The position numbers were made by a program, and so were the translations under genes. DNA of 64,000 nt from Catellatospora vulcania (GTDB lineage Bacteria; Actinomycetota; Actinomycetes; Mycobacteriales; Micromonosporaceae), in NCBI RefSeq assembly GCF_009720385.1, contig NZ_ML769301.1:496001-560000 (forward strand). Direction: 5' to 3'. The notes beneath the pieces were generated by a model. That model did no database searches. It was not told where the DNA came from and was given only the letters and a program-made list of their open reading frames with translations. Positions 15,598 to 24,234 of this stretch are shown piece by piece (position 1 is the first letter of the stretch; every line of letters starts with the position of its first letter).

Positions 15598-17142
15598 ATG
15601 ACCCAGACGATCGTGGGGCCGGGCACCGCCGGCGTCACCGCAGGCGTGCCGGGCGCGGCCCGCCGCACCAACGGCACCATGCTGGTGGTGTATCTGTCAC
15701 TGGGCGGCCTGGCCTTCGCGGTGCTGCAGTCACTGGTCGCCCCGGCGATGTCCACCATCGCGCGCGACCTCGACGTCACCACCGCCGGCGCGAGCTGGAT
15801 CCTCACCGCCTACCTGCTGTCGGCGTCGGTGCTGACGCCCGTCCTCGGCCGCCTCGGCGACATGGTCGGCAAGCGCCGCGTCCTCATCGCCGTGCTGGCC
15901 GTCCTGGCGGCGGGCACCCTGCTGGCCGCGCTGGCCCCGAACCTGGCCGTGCTCGTCGTCGCGCGCGCGCTGCAGGGGGCTGCCGGCGCGATCATGCCGC
16001 TGTCGATCGGCATGGTCCGCGACGAGCTGGCCCGCGAGAAGGTCAGCGCCACCGTCGGCCTGCTGTCGGCGATCTTCGGTGTCGGCGCGGGCGTCGGCAT
16101 CGTGGCCGCCGGCCCGATCGTCGAGCACCTGTCCTGGCACTGGCTGTTCTGGCTGCCCCTGGTGCTCGTCGTCATCGCGCTGCTCGGCGCCATCTTCGGC
16201 ATGCAGGAGTCGCCGGTGCGCAAGCCCGGCAGGCTCGACCTGCTCGGCACGGCCATCCTGTCGGTCTCGCTGGTGTCGCTGCTGCTGGCCATCAGCAAGG
16301 GCCAGTCCTGGGGCTGGGCCTCGGCGAACACCATCGGCCTGCTCGCCGTCGGTGTGGTCACCATGATCCTTTTCGTCGTGGTCGAGCTGCGCGTGGCCGA
16401 GCCGCTCGTCGACATGCGCCTCATGAAGATCCGCGGCGTATGGGCCACCGACCTGGTCGCCCTGATCCTCGGCTTCGCCATGTTCGGCTCGTTCCTGCTC
16501 GTGCCGACCCTGCTGCAACTGCCCGCCGCCACCGGCTACGGCTACGGCAAGTCGGTGTCCGAGGCGGGCCTGTTCCTGCTGCCCACGGTCTTGTCGATGG
16601 TGCTGTTCGGCCCGCTGGCCGGCTTGCTGGTGCGCAAGTTCGGGCCGAAGCTGCCGATGTTCCTCGGCGCGATCGCCGTCGTCGCCGGGTTCGCCCTGCC
16701 TGCCGTCGTGCACAACGTGGAGTGGCAGGTCGTCGTCTCCGGGCTGCTCGTCGGCGCAGGCATCGGCCTGGCGTTCGCGGCCATGTCCAACGCCATCATC
16801 GAGAGCGTGCCCGCCACCCAGACCGGTGAGGCCACCAGCGTCAACACCATCGCCCGGACCATTGGCAGCAGCGTCGGCTCGGCCGTCGTCGCCGCCGTCA
16901 TCACGTCCAACAGCACCCCGCTGGGCCTGCCCACCGATGCGGCGTTCAGCACCGGATTCTGGGTCTGCGCGGGCGTAGCCGTGCTGGCCGTCGTCGCCAC
17001 CCTCGCCCTGCCCTCGGCGCACCGCCGCCACGAGCAGGCCGTGGCCACCGGCGTCGAGGACCTCCCGCCCGAGCCCCCCGAGCTGCACCTGCCCCACCTG
17101 CACGCCGGACACCGCCGCGAGGAGGCCACCGCCAACCGGTGA
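15598..17142 (+). CDS. MFS drug transporter, DHA2 (EmrB/QacA) type
   Basis: 514 residues from ATG at 15598 (AGGGGG 8 bp upstream). About 14 transmembrane segments are visible, from TMLVVYLSLGGLAFAVLQ to FWVCAGVAVLAVVATLAL. Motif A-like LGRLGDMVGKRRV follows TM2 and the motif C region contains GVGAGVGIVAAGPIVEHLSWHWLFW. The C-terminal tail is hydrophilic and His/Pro-rich (PPEPPELHLPHLHAGHRREE), an unusual ending that might bind metal or simply be disordered. It exports hydrophobic compounds by proton antiport and is likely controlled by the divergent TetR protein. Confidence 0.92.
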   Translation: MTQTIVGPGTAGVTAGVPGAARRTNGTMLVVYLSLGGLAFAVLQSLVAPAMSTIARDLDVTTAGASWILTAYLLSASVLTPVLGRLGDMVGKRRVLIAVLAVLAAGTLLAALAPNLAVLVVARALQGAAGAIMPLSIGMVRDELAREKVSATVGLLSAIFGVGAGVGIVAAGPIVEHLSWHWLFWLPLVLVVIALLGAIFGMQESPVRKPGRLDLLGTAILSVSLVSLLLAISKGQSWGWASANTIGLLAVGVVTMILFVVVELRVAEPLVDMRLMKIRGVWATDLVALILGFAMFGSFLLVPTLLQLPAATGYGYGKSVSEAGLFLLPTVLSMVLFGPLAGLLVRKFGPKLPMFLGAIAVVAGFALPAVVHNVEWQVVVSGLLVGAGIGLAFAAMSNAIIESVPATQTGEATSVNTIARTIGSSVGSAVVAAVITSNSTPLGLPTDAAFSTGFWVCAGVAVLAVVATLALPSAHRRHEQAVATGVEDLPPEPPELHLPHLHAGHRREEATANR

Positions 17143-17159
17143 CGCTCGCGCCGCCCTGC

Positions 17160-17197
17160 CGGGCCGGGACCGCCTGCCACCGGGCGGCCCCGGCCCG
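17160..17197 (+). terminator. GC-rich hairpin after MFS gene
   Basis: CGGGCCGGGACCGCC (17160-17174) pairs with GGCGGCCCCGGCCCG (17183-17197) with one A-C mismatch, loop 8 nt. It begins 18 bp after the MFS stop. No U-tract. Confidence 0.7.
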
Positions 17198-17339
17198 CTG
17201 CCATGCGGCAGGCCTGGCACGCCACGCGTCTCGGAGAACGAGCCGGACGGCTTGCGAGCGAGGCGGTCGACGCTCCTTAGGATGTCTCTGCCTATTGGAC
17301 ATTCGGCGGCCGGCAGCGGTCGCGGTGGGGAGAACCTCA

Positions 17340-19214
17340 GTGGTGCGGCAGGGAGTTCGGCGACGTTTGCGCGTCTGGTTCGACGGCACGATGGACCGAG
17401 GCACCCCCGCCCTCATCGGCTGGCTGGGTCTGGCGTCGCTGACCCTGATCACTGTCGTGACCGGACTTGTCGCGCTGCTCGCACGCGAGGAGACCAGCCG
17501 CGACGGCGGCTGGGCTGCGGTGCTGTGGCGCAGTGTGCTGCGCACCCTGGACCCGGGCACCATGGGCGGCGACCTCGGCAGCCCCGTCTACCTGGCCCTG
17601 ATGCTCGTCGTCACCATCGGCGGCATCTTCCTCGTCAGCTCGCTGATCGGCGTGCTCACCACCGGTCTCAACGACGCCATCACCAACCTGCGCAAGGGCC
17701 GCTCACCGGTGATCTCCCAGGGCCACATCGTGGTGCTGGGCTGGTCAGACCAGGTGTTCACCGTGGTCGGGGAACTGGCCGCGGCCAACCGCGGCTCGCG
17801 GCGTACCAGCGTGGTCGTGCTCGCCGACCGGGACAAGGTCGAGATGGAGGACCAGATCCGCGCCCGGGTCGGCGATACCGGCCGTACCCGGGTGGTGTGC
17901 CGGTCCGGCAGCCCGCTCAAGCGCACCGACCTCGACCTGGTCAGCCTCGACACGGCCCGCGCGGTGATGGTGCTGTCGCCGGCCGGCGACGACCCCGACA
18001 TCGACGTCATCAAGGTGCTGCTGCTGCTCAACAACCGGCCCTGGCCCGCGGCGCGCCCGCACGTCGTCGCCGCGGTGCAGGAGTCGGCCAACGTCGCCGC
18101 GGCGAGGCTGGCCGGCGGCAGGCACGCGCTGATCGTCGACGCCGACGACATCGCGGTACGCATGGTCGTGCAGTCGCACCGCCAGTCGGGCCTGTCGACG
18201 GTCTGCACCGACCTGCTCGACTTCGCCGGCAACGAGATCTACATCCGGGTCGAGCCGACCTTGGCCGGCCGGACGTACGGTGACGTGCTCGGCGCGTTCG
18301 AGGCGGGCGCGCCGATCGGGCTGCGCCGCGCCGACGGCGCCATCGCGGTCAACCCGGCGATGGACGCCGTGCTCGCCGACGGCGACGAGGTCATCCTCAT
18401 CGCCGAGGACGACCTGCTGATCGAGCTGGCCGCGACCCCGGCCCGCGTGCACGCCGACGCGCTCGTGCTGGTGCCCGACAGCAAGCGGGCGCCGGACCGG
18501 ACCCTGATGGTCGGCTGGAACTCCCGGGCCGACCGGGTGCTCGACCTGCTGGACCGCTTCGCCGAGCCGGGCTCCGCGCTGGACGTCGCCGCCCCGCTCG
18601 CGCCGGAGGAGGCCCTGGCCGTGCAGCGGGAGAACCTGGCCGTGGCCTTCAAACGCTGCCAGCCGACCAGCCGGCGCGACCTGGAGGCCATGGAGCTGGG
18701 CGGCTACCAGAACATCATCGTGCTGTCCGACGACACCGCCGAGCCCGACCACGCCGACGACCGCACCCTGGTGACCCTGCTGCACCTGCGCGACATCGAG
18801 GTCAACCTCGGCGAGCCGTACTCGATCGTCACCGAGATGAACGACGACGGCAACCGCGAGGTCGCCCAGGTCACCAAGGCCGACGACTTCGTGGTCTCGG
18901 CCCGGCTGATCAGCCTGCTGATGACCCAGCTGGCCGAGAACCGGCACCTGTACGACGTGTTCGCCGACCTGTTCGAGGCGTCCGGTGCGGAGATCCACCT
19001 CAAGCCCGCCGCCGACTACGTGCAGCCCGGTGCCGAGGTCAACTTCGCGACCGTGGTGGAGTCGGCCCGGCGGCGCGGCGAGTCGGCGATCGGCTACCGC
19101 CGCCGCGACGACGCCGACCAGCCACCGTTCTACGGGGTGGTGCTCAACCCGCGCCGGTCCGCCCAGGTCCGCCTCGATGCCGGCGACAGCGTGATCGTGA
19201 TCGCCACGGACTGA
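17340..19214 (+). CDS. CASTOR/POLLUX-type ion channel with tandem RCK-like domains
   Basis: 624 residues from GTG at 17340, with GGGGAG 7 nt upstream. Two membrane helices are present: LIGWLGLASLTLITVVTGLVAL (about 22-43) and LALMLVVTIGGIFLVSSLIGVL (about 82-103), with a pore-type loop between (RTLDPGTMGGDLGS). The rest is cytoplasmic: a first Rossmann/RCK unit from GHIVVLGWSDQVFTVV and a second from TLMVGWNSRADRVLDLL, each followed by regulatory lobes. This layout matches plant CASTOR/POLLUX (DMI1) nuclear ion channels and their actinobacterial homologues. Ion selectivity is not deducible. It is monocistronic with its own terminator. Confidence 0.88.
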   Translation: MVRQGVRRRLRVWFDGTMDRGTPALIGWLGLASLTLITVVTGLVALLAREETSRDGGWAAVLWRSVLRTLDPGTMGGDLGSPVYLALMLVVTIGGIFLVSSLIGVLTTGLNDAITNLRKGRSPVISQGHIVVLGWSDQVFTVVGELAAANRGSRRTSVVVLADRDKVEMEDQIRARVGDTGRTRVVCRSGSPLKRTDLDLVSLDTARAVMVLSPAGDDPDIDVIKVLLLLNNRPWPAARPHVVAAVQESANVAAARLAGGRHALIVDADDIAVRMVVQSHRQSGLSTVCTDLLDFAGNEIYIRVEPTLAGRTYGDVLGAFEAGAPIGLRRADGAIAVNPAMDAVLADGDEVILIAEDDLLIELAATPARVHADALVLVPDSKRAPDRTLMVGWNSRADRVLDLLDRFAEPGSALDVAAPLAPEEALAVQRENLAVAFKRCQPTSRRDLEAMELGGYQNIIVLSDDTAEPDHADDRTLVTLLHLRDIEVNLGEPYSIVTEMNDDGNREVAQVTKADDFVVSARLISLLMTQLAENRHLYDVFADLFEASGAEIHLKPAADYVQPGAEVNFATVVESARRRGESAIGYRRRDDADQPPFYGVVLNPRRSAQVRLDAGDSVIVIATD

Positions 19215-19221
19215 CCCGCGC

Positions 19222-19261
19222 CGCCGAAGGGTCGTGGCCCGGCCGCCACGACTCTTCGGCG
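19222..19261. terminator. 17-bp hairpin after the ion channel gene
   Basis: CGCCGAAGGGTCGTGGC (19222-19238) pairs with GCCACGACTCTTCGGCG (19245-19261) through one G-U pair, loop CCGGCC. It starts 8 nt after the channel stop. The wobble is G-U in plus-strand RNA, which fits terminating the plus-strand gene. Confidence 0.82.
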
Positions 19262-19282
19262 CGAGGCGTTACGCTGCCTCCC

Positions 19283-19537
19283 ATGTCGGAATCAGCGCGG
19301 CGGACCGGGCCGCTGGGAAAGGTCCTGATCGGACTGTCCGGCCTCGCCTGGCTGCTGGCGGTCGTGGCGACCGTGCTCATGCTGTTCGCCTTCCTGGCGG
19401 GCGAGCTGGAGGGCATGGCGGCACTGTCCGGCATCGTCATCATCGTCTTCGCGGTCGGCGGCGCGCTCCTGATGACCGGCGTGACCTGGCTGTACCTGTA
19501 CCTGTCCCGGCGGCGCAGAGCCGCCCGATCCGCCTGA
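19283..19537 (+). CDS. Small two-helix membrane protein
   Basis: 84 residues: a short polar start (MSESARRTGPLGK), hydrophobic helix LIGLSGLAWLLAVVATVLMLFAFL (16-39), a loop with acidic residues, second helix GIVIIVFAVGGALLMTGVTWLYLYL (50-74), and a basic end SRRRRAARSA. It follows the positive-inside pattern with both termini in the cytoplasm. No family recognised. The gene lies right after the channel terminator, so it is separately transcribed or depends on read-through. Confidence 0.7.
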   Translation: MSESARRTGPLGKVLIGLSGLAWLLAVVATVLMLFAFLAGELEGMAALSGIVIIVFAVGGALLMTGVTWLYLYLSRRRRAARSA

Positions 19538-19546
19538 CGGGCGACG

Positions 19547-20035
19547 TCAGCCGGGGGACGGCGGCAGCAGGATCAGCGCGTGGTTCTTCGGCCCGCGGAA
19601 GCCGAGCTCGACGTGTTCGACCTGGCCGCCGAGGCCGCGCTGGTGCGCCGTGATCGCGGCCAGCAGCTCGTCGCGGCCCAGTTTGCGGTCGCGGTCCCAG
19701 AAGTTGCAGCAGGGCACGACCAGCACCGGGCGCACCCGGGCCGAGTCCACCACCTCGCGCAGCGCCTCGTCCGGGTGCAGGCCCACGATCAGGTCGTAGT
19801 AGTCGGCCAGGGTCGCCAGGTAGGGCTCGGCGCGGGCCGGGACGCCCTTGAGCGTCCAGCCGCGCGGGTCGACGACCTCGGCCTCCAGACCGAACCGTTT
19901 GCGCAGCAGCCGGGTCAGCATGCCCTGCCCGCCCGCCACGTCGGCGACGTACCTGGCCTGCGGGAACCTGGCCGTGACGAACTCGGCGAGCACGTCGAAC
20001 CGCGTCTCGTCACCGTGGAAGCGGTGCCGGGTCAC
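19547..20035 (-). CDS. Methyltransferase-like protein at the end of the sulfatase operon
   Basis: 162 residues from GTG at 20035, 22 bp after the sulfatase stop. ARYVADVAGGQGMLTRLL (about 28-45) is a class I methyltransferase motif I, and DYYDLIVGLHPDEALREVVDSA with VLVVPCCNFWDR corresponds to the Methyltransf_32-type motif in which the Cys pair follows a Pro. The ribosome binding site is weak, so translation probably depends on the preceding gene. The substrate is unknown; being last in an importer-sulfatase operon, it may modify or sense the imported compound. Confidence 0.72.
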   Translation of the reverse strand: MTRHRFHGDETRFDVLAEFVTARFPQARYVADVAGGQGMLTRLLRKRFGLEAEVVDPRGWTLKGVPARAEPYLATLADYYDLIVGLHPDEALREVVDSARVRPVLVVPCCNFWDRDRKLGRDELLAAITAHQRGLGGQVEHVELGFRGPKNHALILLPPSPG

Positions 20036-20057
20036 GGCACGCGGCGTGCGCTGTTCG

Positions 20058-21617
20058 TCATGTGTCCGTCCTCCCGCCCTCGTCGACCATCAGATCAGAC
20101 CTGCTCGGAGCCGTCGGCGGCGCGGTGCCGTAGCTCGACTCGTCCAGCCCGCTGAGGGTGGGGTCGTGGGTGACCTCGCCGACGTCGTACATCGAGGTCA
20201 TCCAGTGGTAGAAGTTGTCGCCCCGGTCCCGTAGCAGCTGGTAGAGCCGCTGGGTGAGCCGGGTCCGGACGGGTTCCAGCTCCGGCAGCGAGTAGAGGTT
20301 GAGCAGCTCGTCGGGGTCGGTGTGCAGGTCGTACAGCTCGTTGACGGAGTCGGGGTTTATCACCAGTTTGTGGCGTTCGGTGCGCAGCATGCGCTGCGGG
20401 TACGGGAAATGGTGGCCGTGGAACTCGCAGACGATGTCCGGTGCCCAGTCCACCGGCTCGCCACTGGTCAGCGGCAGCAGGCTGCGGGAGTCGACCGCGG
20501 GGGACGGGTCGAGTCCGGCTAGTTCCAAGATCGTCGCGGTGCAGTCGAGCAGGCTGACGAACTCGTCGCGGACCACGCCCGCCGGCTGCCCCGGCACCCG
20601 CAGCAGCCCTGGGGTGCGGTAGATGTCCTCGTACATCGCGGGGCCCTTGTCGTGCAGCCGGTGCGCGCCGGTGAACTCGCCGTGGTCGCAGGTGAAGAAG
20701 ACCGCGGTGTCGTCGGCCAGCCCGAGCCGCTGCATCGCGTCCACGATCCGCCCGATCTCGGCGTCGATCATCGCCACATACCCGTGGTAGACCGCGATCA
20801 GCTTGCGGGTCACCTCGATCGGCATCGTGTCGAAGGTCCAGTGCGCGCTGTAGTTGCGCTGCACCGGGGGCTTGCCCGCGAACGTCTCCGCGATCGAGCG
20901 CGGCAGCTCCACCCGGGCCGGGTCGACCAGGTCGAAGTACTCGTCCGGCACGATGTAGGGCAGGTGCGGGCCGAAGAAGTTGACCTGCAGGAAGAACGGG
21001 GTCCCGTCGGCCCGGTTCGCGGCCGCATAGCGCTCCAGCAGCTCGATGGCCCGGGTGGCCAGGTAGTGCTCGAACGTCGCCTCGACCGGCTGGTGCAGCC
21101 GCGCGGCCAGCAGGTTGCCGGGGCCGCCGTTGGGCAGCGTGCCGCGGATGCGGTCGCTGATCGCGTACGGTGGATGCCCGCCCTCGCGCAGGAACGCCAG
21201 GTAGTCCTCGTGCTCTACAGGGTTGTGCCAGCCGGGCAGGTCGGGGCCGTCGAAACCGAAGTCGGCGGCCCGGCGGTGGTGTCCCACGTGCCACTTGCCG
21301 ATCAGCCCTAGCTGGTAGCCGTGCTCACGCAGCGCCTGCGAGAAGGAGAACTGGTCGGCGGGCAGGTCCTCCAGGTAGCCGACGTTGCGCTCGTGGTTGG
21401 CCAGCAGCCGGTGCCGGAACGGGGCCTGCCCGGTGAGCAGGCTCGCCCGTGCCGGGGTGCAGATGGCGGTGGGCGTGTACCAGCGGTCGAAGCGGGTGCC
21501 CGTACGGGCCAGCTCGTCGAGCACCGGGGTGCTCAAGAGCTGGTTCCCGTACGCGCCGAGCGTGTCCGCCCGATGCTGGTCGGTCATCAGGAACAGGATG
21601 TTGCGGCGCTGCGTCAC
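20058..21617 (-). CDS. Cytoplasmic sulfatase (type I, formylglycine-dependent)
   Basis: 519 residues from GTG at 21617, overlapping the stop of the binding-protein gene (GTGA). The sulfatase signature CTPARASLLTG is present, with Cys53 to be converted to formylglycine. Metal ligands are in FLMTDQHRADTLG near the N-terminus and in FFTCDHGEFTGAHRLHDKG in the middle; KWHVGHH supplies the conserved Lys/His. No signal peptide, so it acts inside the cell on an imported sulfate ester, consistent with the upstream ABC importer. Relatives include choline sulfatase and arylsulfatases, and the substrate is not determined. Confidence 0.9.
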   Translation of the reverse strand: MTQRRNILFLMTDQHRADTLGAYGNQLLSTPVLDELARTGTRFDRWYTPTAICTPARASLLTGQAPFRHRLLANHERNVGYLEDLPADQFSFSQALREHGYQLGLIGKWHVGHHRRAADFGFDGPDLPGWHNPVEHEDYLAFLREGGHPPYAISDRIRGTLPNGGPGNLLAARLHQPVEATFEHYLATRAIELLERYAAANRADGTPFFLQVNFFGPHLPYIVPDEYFDLVDPARVELPRSIAETFAGKPPVQRNYSAHWTFDTMPIEVTRKLIAVYHGYVAMIDAEIGRIVDAMQRLGLADDTAVFFTCDHGEFTGAHRLHDKGPAMYEDIYRTPGLLRVPGQPAGVVRDEFVSLLDCTATILELAGLDPSPAVDSRSLLPLTSGEPVDWAPDIVCEFHGHHFPYPQRMLRTERHKLVINPDSVNELYDLHTDPDELLNLYSLPELEPVRTRLTQRLYQLLRDRGDNFYHWMTSMYDVGEVTHDPTLSGLDESSYGTAPPTAPSRSDLMVDEGGRTDT

Positions 21618-22609
21618 TTGCCCGCCGCCGTGAACAGGTCACCGGTGTAGTAGGTCGCCGGGTCGACCGCGCCGGTGAGCTTGCCCGCGCTGACGAAGTA
21701 GTCGTTCATGCCGGTCAGCCACTTGACGATGGTGCCGTCCTGGGTGAACTTGTCCAGGTCGGCCAGCGGGATCGCGCTGGAGTTCGCGGCGTCGGCCTTG
21801 ACCTGCTCCACCTTCACGTTGAGCAGCTTCGCGGTGTACTCGGCCGCCTCGTCGGGGTGCTCGGCGCGGAACGTGATCGCCTCCCGGAACACCGCCAGCA
21901 CCTTGCTGACCTTGTCCTTGTCCTTGGCGACGACGTCGTTGCCGGCGACGAACGAGGTCGGGAACGAGACCTGGTCGGCGAAGTCGGTGTTCTTGGCCAG
22001 TTCAACCAGGTCGGGGACCTGCTTCTTGATCGTCGCGGTGGCCGGGTACCAGAAGCCCGCCGCATCGATCTTCTTGCTGGCGAAGGCGGAGACGATGGTC
22101 GCCGCGTCCATCGGGACGATCTTCACGTCGCTCTTGGTGAGCCCGGCCTTCTTCAGCGCCAGGGTGAGGATCATGTCGCCGGAGGTGCCCTCAGGCACGC
22201 CGACGGTCTTGCCGCGCAGCCCCTCCAGGGTGGTGATGCCCGGCTGGGCGATGACCCGGTCGGCGTTGCCCAGCGTGTTGATCGCGATGACCTTGGCCTT
22301 GCCGGAGGCGGGCAGCCACATCGCGCCCGGCCCGATGTAACCGAACTCCAGGTCGCCGGTGCCCAGCGCCTGGATCTGCAGCGGGCCGTTGGTGAACACG
22401 CTGGCCTTGACCTCCAGGCCGTGCGCCTGCCACAGCTTCTTCTCGTTGGCGATCGCGAGCAGGCTCGCGCCATTCCAGTCGCCGATGTAGCCGAGCTTGA
22501 CCTGGGTCAGCGTCTCGGTGCCGGCGTCGTCGCCGGAGCAGGCGGTGCCGGTCAGGGCGAGGGTGAAGGCGACCGCGGCGAGGCCGAAGGCGCGTCTGTT
22601 CATGGGCAT
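21614..22609 (-). CDS. Lipoprotein substrate-binding protein, NMT1/SsuA/TauA type
   Basis: 331 residues from ATG at 22609, with AAGGA about 10 bp before it. The lipobox LALTGTAC places the lipid-modified Cys at about residue 24. The mature protein has the periplasmic-binding fold of aliphatic sulfonate/taurine/nitrate binding proteins: KLGYIGDWNGASLLAIANEKKLW, TNGPLQIQALGTGDLEFGYIG and GKTVGVPEGTSGDMIL. It delivers the substrate to the neighbouring permease/ATPase pair. With the downstream cytoplasmic sulfatase, the ligand is more likely a sulfate ester than a sulfonate. Confidence 0.9.
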   Translation of the reverse strand: MPMNRRAFGLAAVAFTLALTGTACSGDDAGTETLTQVKLGYIGDWNGASLLAIANEKKLWQAHGLEVKASVFTNGPLQIQALGTGDLEFGYIGPGAMWLPASGKAKVIAINTLGNADRVIAQPGITTLEGLRGKTVGVPEGTSGDMILTLALKKAGLTKSDVKIVPMDAATIVSAFASKKIDAAGFWYPATATIKKQVPDLVELAKNTDFADQVSFPTSFVAGNDVVAKDKDKVSKVLAVFREAITFRAEHPDEAAEYTAKLLNVKVEQVKADAANSSAIPLADLDKFTQDGTIVKWLTGMNDYFVSAGKLTGAVDPATYYTGDLFTAAGK

Positions 22610-22663
22610 GGTGAACGTCCTTAGGGTGACGAGAGGCGTGCTGGAGCCAGGAACCGGGTGCGG

Positions 22664-23422
22664 CTACTGGTGGTAGACGGCCTGCCAGACGCGGTTGCGC
22701 AGGGCGGCGAACTCCGGGCTGAGCCGGATCTTTTCGGTACGGGGGTAGGGCAGGTCCACGTCGACGACCTCGAACACGCGGCCGGGCCGCGCGGCCATCA
22801 CGATGACCCGGTTGGCCAGGTAGACGGCTTCGTCGACGTCATGGGTGACGAACACGACGGTGCGCCGGTCGGCGTTCCACGTCGCCAGCAGCTGCTCCTG
22901 CAAACGGACCCGGGTGAGCGCGTCGAGCGCGCCGAACGGCTCGTCCATCAGCAGGATCGACGGGTCCACGGCGTACGCCCGCGCGATCGCGCAGCGCTGC
23001 TTCATGCCGCCGGACAGGGTCTTGGGCAGCGCGTCGGCGAACTGTTCCAACCCGACCAGCCGGATGAAGTGCTCGGCGGTCTCGCGCCGCTCGCGGCGGC
23101 CGACCCCGGCAGTGCGCAGCCCGAACTCGACGTTCTGACGCACGGTCAGCCATGGGAACAGCGCGTACTGCTGAAAGATGACGCCGCGCTCGGGGCCGGG
23201 CCCGCTGACCGGCCGCCCGTCGACCAGGGCCGTCCCGGCGGTCGGGTGGTCGAGCCCGGCCAGGATGTTGAGCAGGGTGCTCTTGCCGCAGCCGGACGGG
23301 CCGACCAGCGTCACGAACTCGTTGTCGGCGATGTCGAGCGACACCCGGTCCAGGGCGGTGAAGTCCTGGCGGCCGACGGGGAAGACGCGGCTCACCTCGC
23401 GTACCGAGATCTTGGTGGTCAT
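22664..23422 (-). CDS. ABC importer ATPase, SsuB/TauB type
   Basis: 252 residues from ATG at 23422, which overlaps the permease stop (ATGA). Walker A is [11 protein letters not shown], the signature is [36 protein letters not shown] with Walker B LLMDEP, and the H-loop lies in [11 protein letters not shown]. The [17 protein letters not shown]-loop is that of the nitrate/sulfonate/taurine importer group. It powers uptake through the permease of 23419-24234 with the lipoprotein of 21614-22609. Confidence 0.93.
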   Translation of the reverse strand: MTTKISVREVSRVFPVGRQDFTALDRVSLDIADNEFVTLVGPSGCGKSTLLNILAGLDHPTAGTALVDGRPVSGPGPERGVIFQQYALFPWLTVRQNVEFGLRTAGVGRRERRETAEHFIRLVGLEQFADALPKTLSGGMKQRCAIARAYAVDPSILLMDEPFGALDALTRVRLQEQLLATWNADRRTVVFVTHDVDEAVYLANRVIVMAARPGRVFEVVDVDLPYPRTEKIRLSPEFAALRNRVWQAVYHQ

Positions 23423-24234
23423 CGCTGCTCCTGCCAGCGGGTGACGCGGCTGCCGGCCAGCTGCAGCAGCCGGTCCATGAGCAGGCCGAGCACGCCGATC
23501 GAGATGATGCCGACGAAGATGGTCGGCAGGTCGTAGTACAGCTGCGCCGACTGCATCCGGTGGCCCAGCCCTTCCTGCGCGGCGAGCAGCTCGGCGGCGA
23601 CCAGGGTGGCCCAGGCCGAACCGAGGCCGACCCGCATGCCGACGAGGATGAACGGCGTCGAGGCGGGCACCACCACCCGGGCGAAGATCGTGCCGTCCTT
23701 CGCGCCGAGCACCTGCGCCGCGGCGATCAGCGTGCGCTCCACGCTCACCACGCCCTGGTAGGTGGAGATGACGCAGGCCAGGAACGCGGCCAGGAAGATG
23801 ACGAAGATCTTCGGGGTTTCGTCGATGCCGAGCAGTACCAGCACCAGCGGCAGCATCGCCAGCGGCGGGATGGTGCGGAAGAACTGGATCCACGGCTCGA
23901 ACAGCCCCCGGGCGACGGTGTACCAGCCCATCAGGAAGCCGACCACGACCGCGGCTGCGGAGCCCAGCAGGAATCCGGCCAGCACCCGGCCGAGGCTGGC
24001 GGTCGCGTCGTCGAGCAGCGTGCCGTCACCGGCCATGGTCCACGCCTGAGCGGCAACCTCGGCGGGTGTCGGGAACTGCAGCCCGGCCCGTGCCAGCCCC
24101 CACCACAGCCCGATCCCGGCGGCGATCGACACCAGGTTGAGCAGCAGCAGTGTGCGCCGGCGGTCCGGCCGGCCGGTGTGCCGGACGGGCGCCTGCGCCC
24201 CCGGCCGGGCCGGTGCGTCGGTCAGGACGGCCAT
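23419..24234 (-). CDS. ABC importer permease, SsuC/TauC type
   Basis: 271 residues from ATG at 24234 with CAGGGG upstream; the start lies 13 bp inside the end of the ROK gene, so it is translated in coupling with the regulator. Six membrane helices are apparent, from [20 protein letters not shown] to [19 protein letters not shown] segments. The EAA-like coupling loop for the ATPase reads [29 protein letters not shown]. It forms the membrane channel of the importer with the two genes downstream. Confidence 0.9.
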   Translation of the reverse strand: MAVLTDAPARPGAQAPVRHTGRPDRRRTLLLLNLVSIAAGIGLWWGLARAGLQFPTPAEVAAQAWTMAGDGTLLDDATASLGRVLAGFLLGSAAAVVVGFLMGWYTVARGLFEPWIQFFRTIPPLAMLPLVLVLLGIDETPKIFVIFLAAFLACVISTYQGVVSVERTLIAAAQVLGAKDGTIFARVVVPASTPFILVGMRVGLGSAWATLVAAELLAAQEGLGHRMQSAQLYYDLPTIFVGIISIGVLGLLMDRLLQLAGSRVTRWQEQR

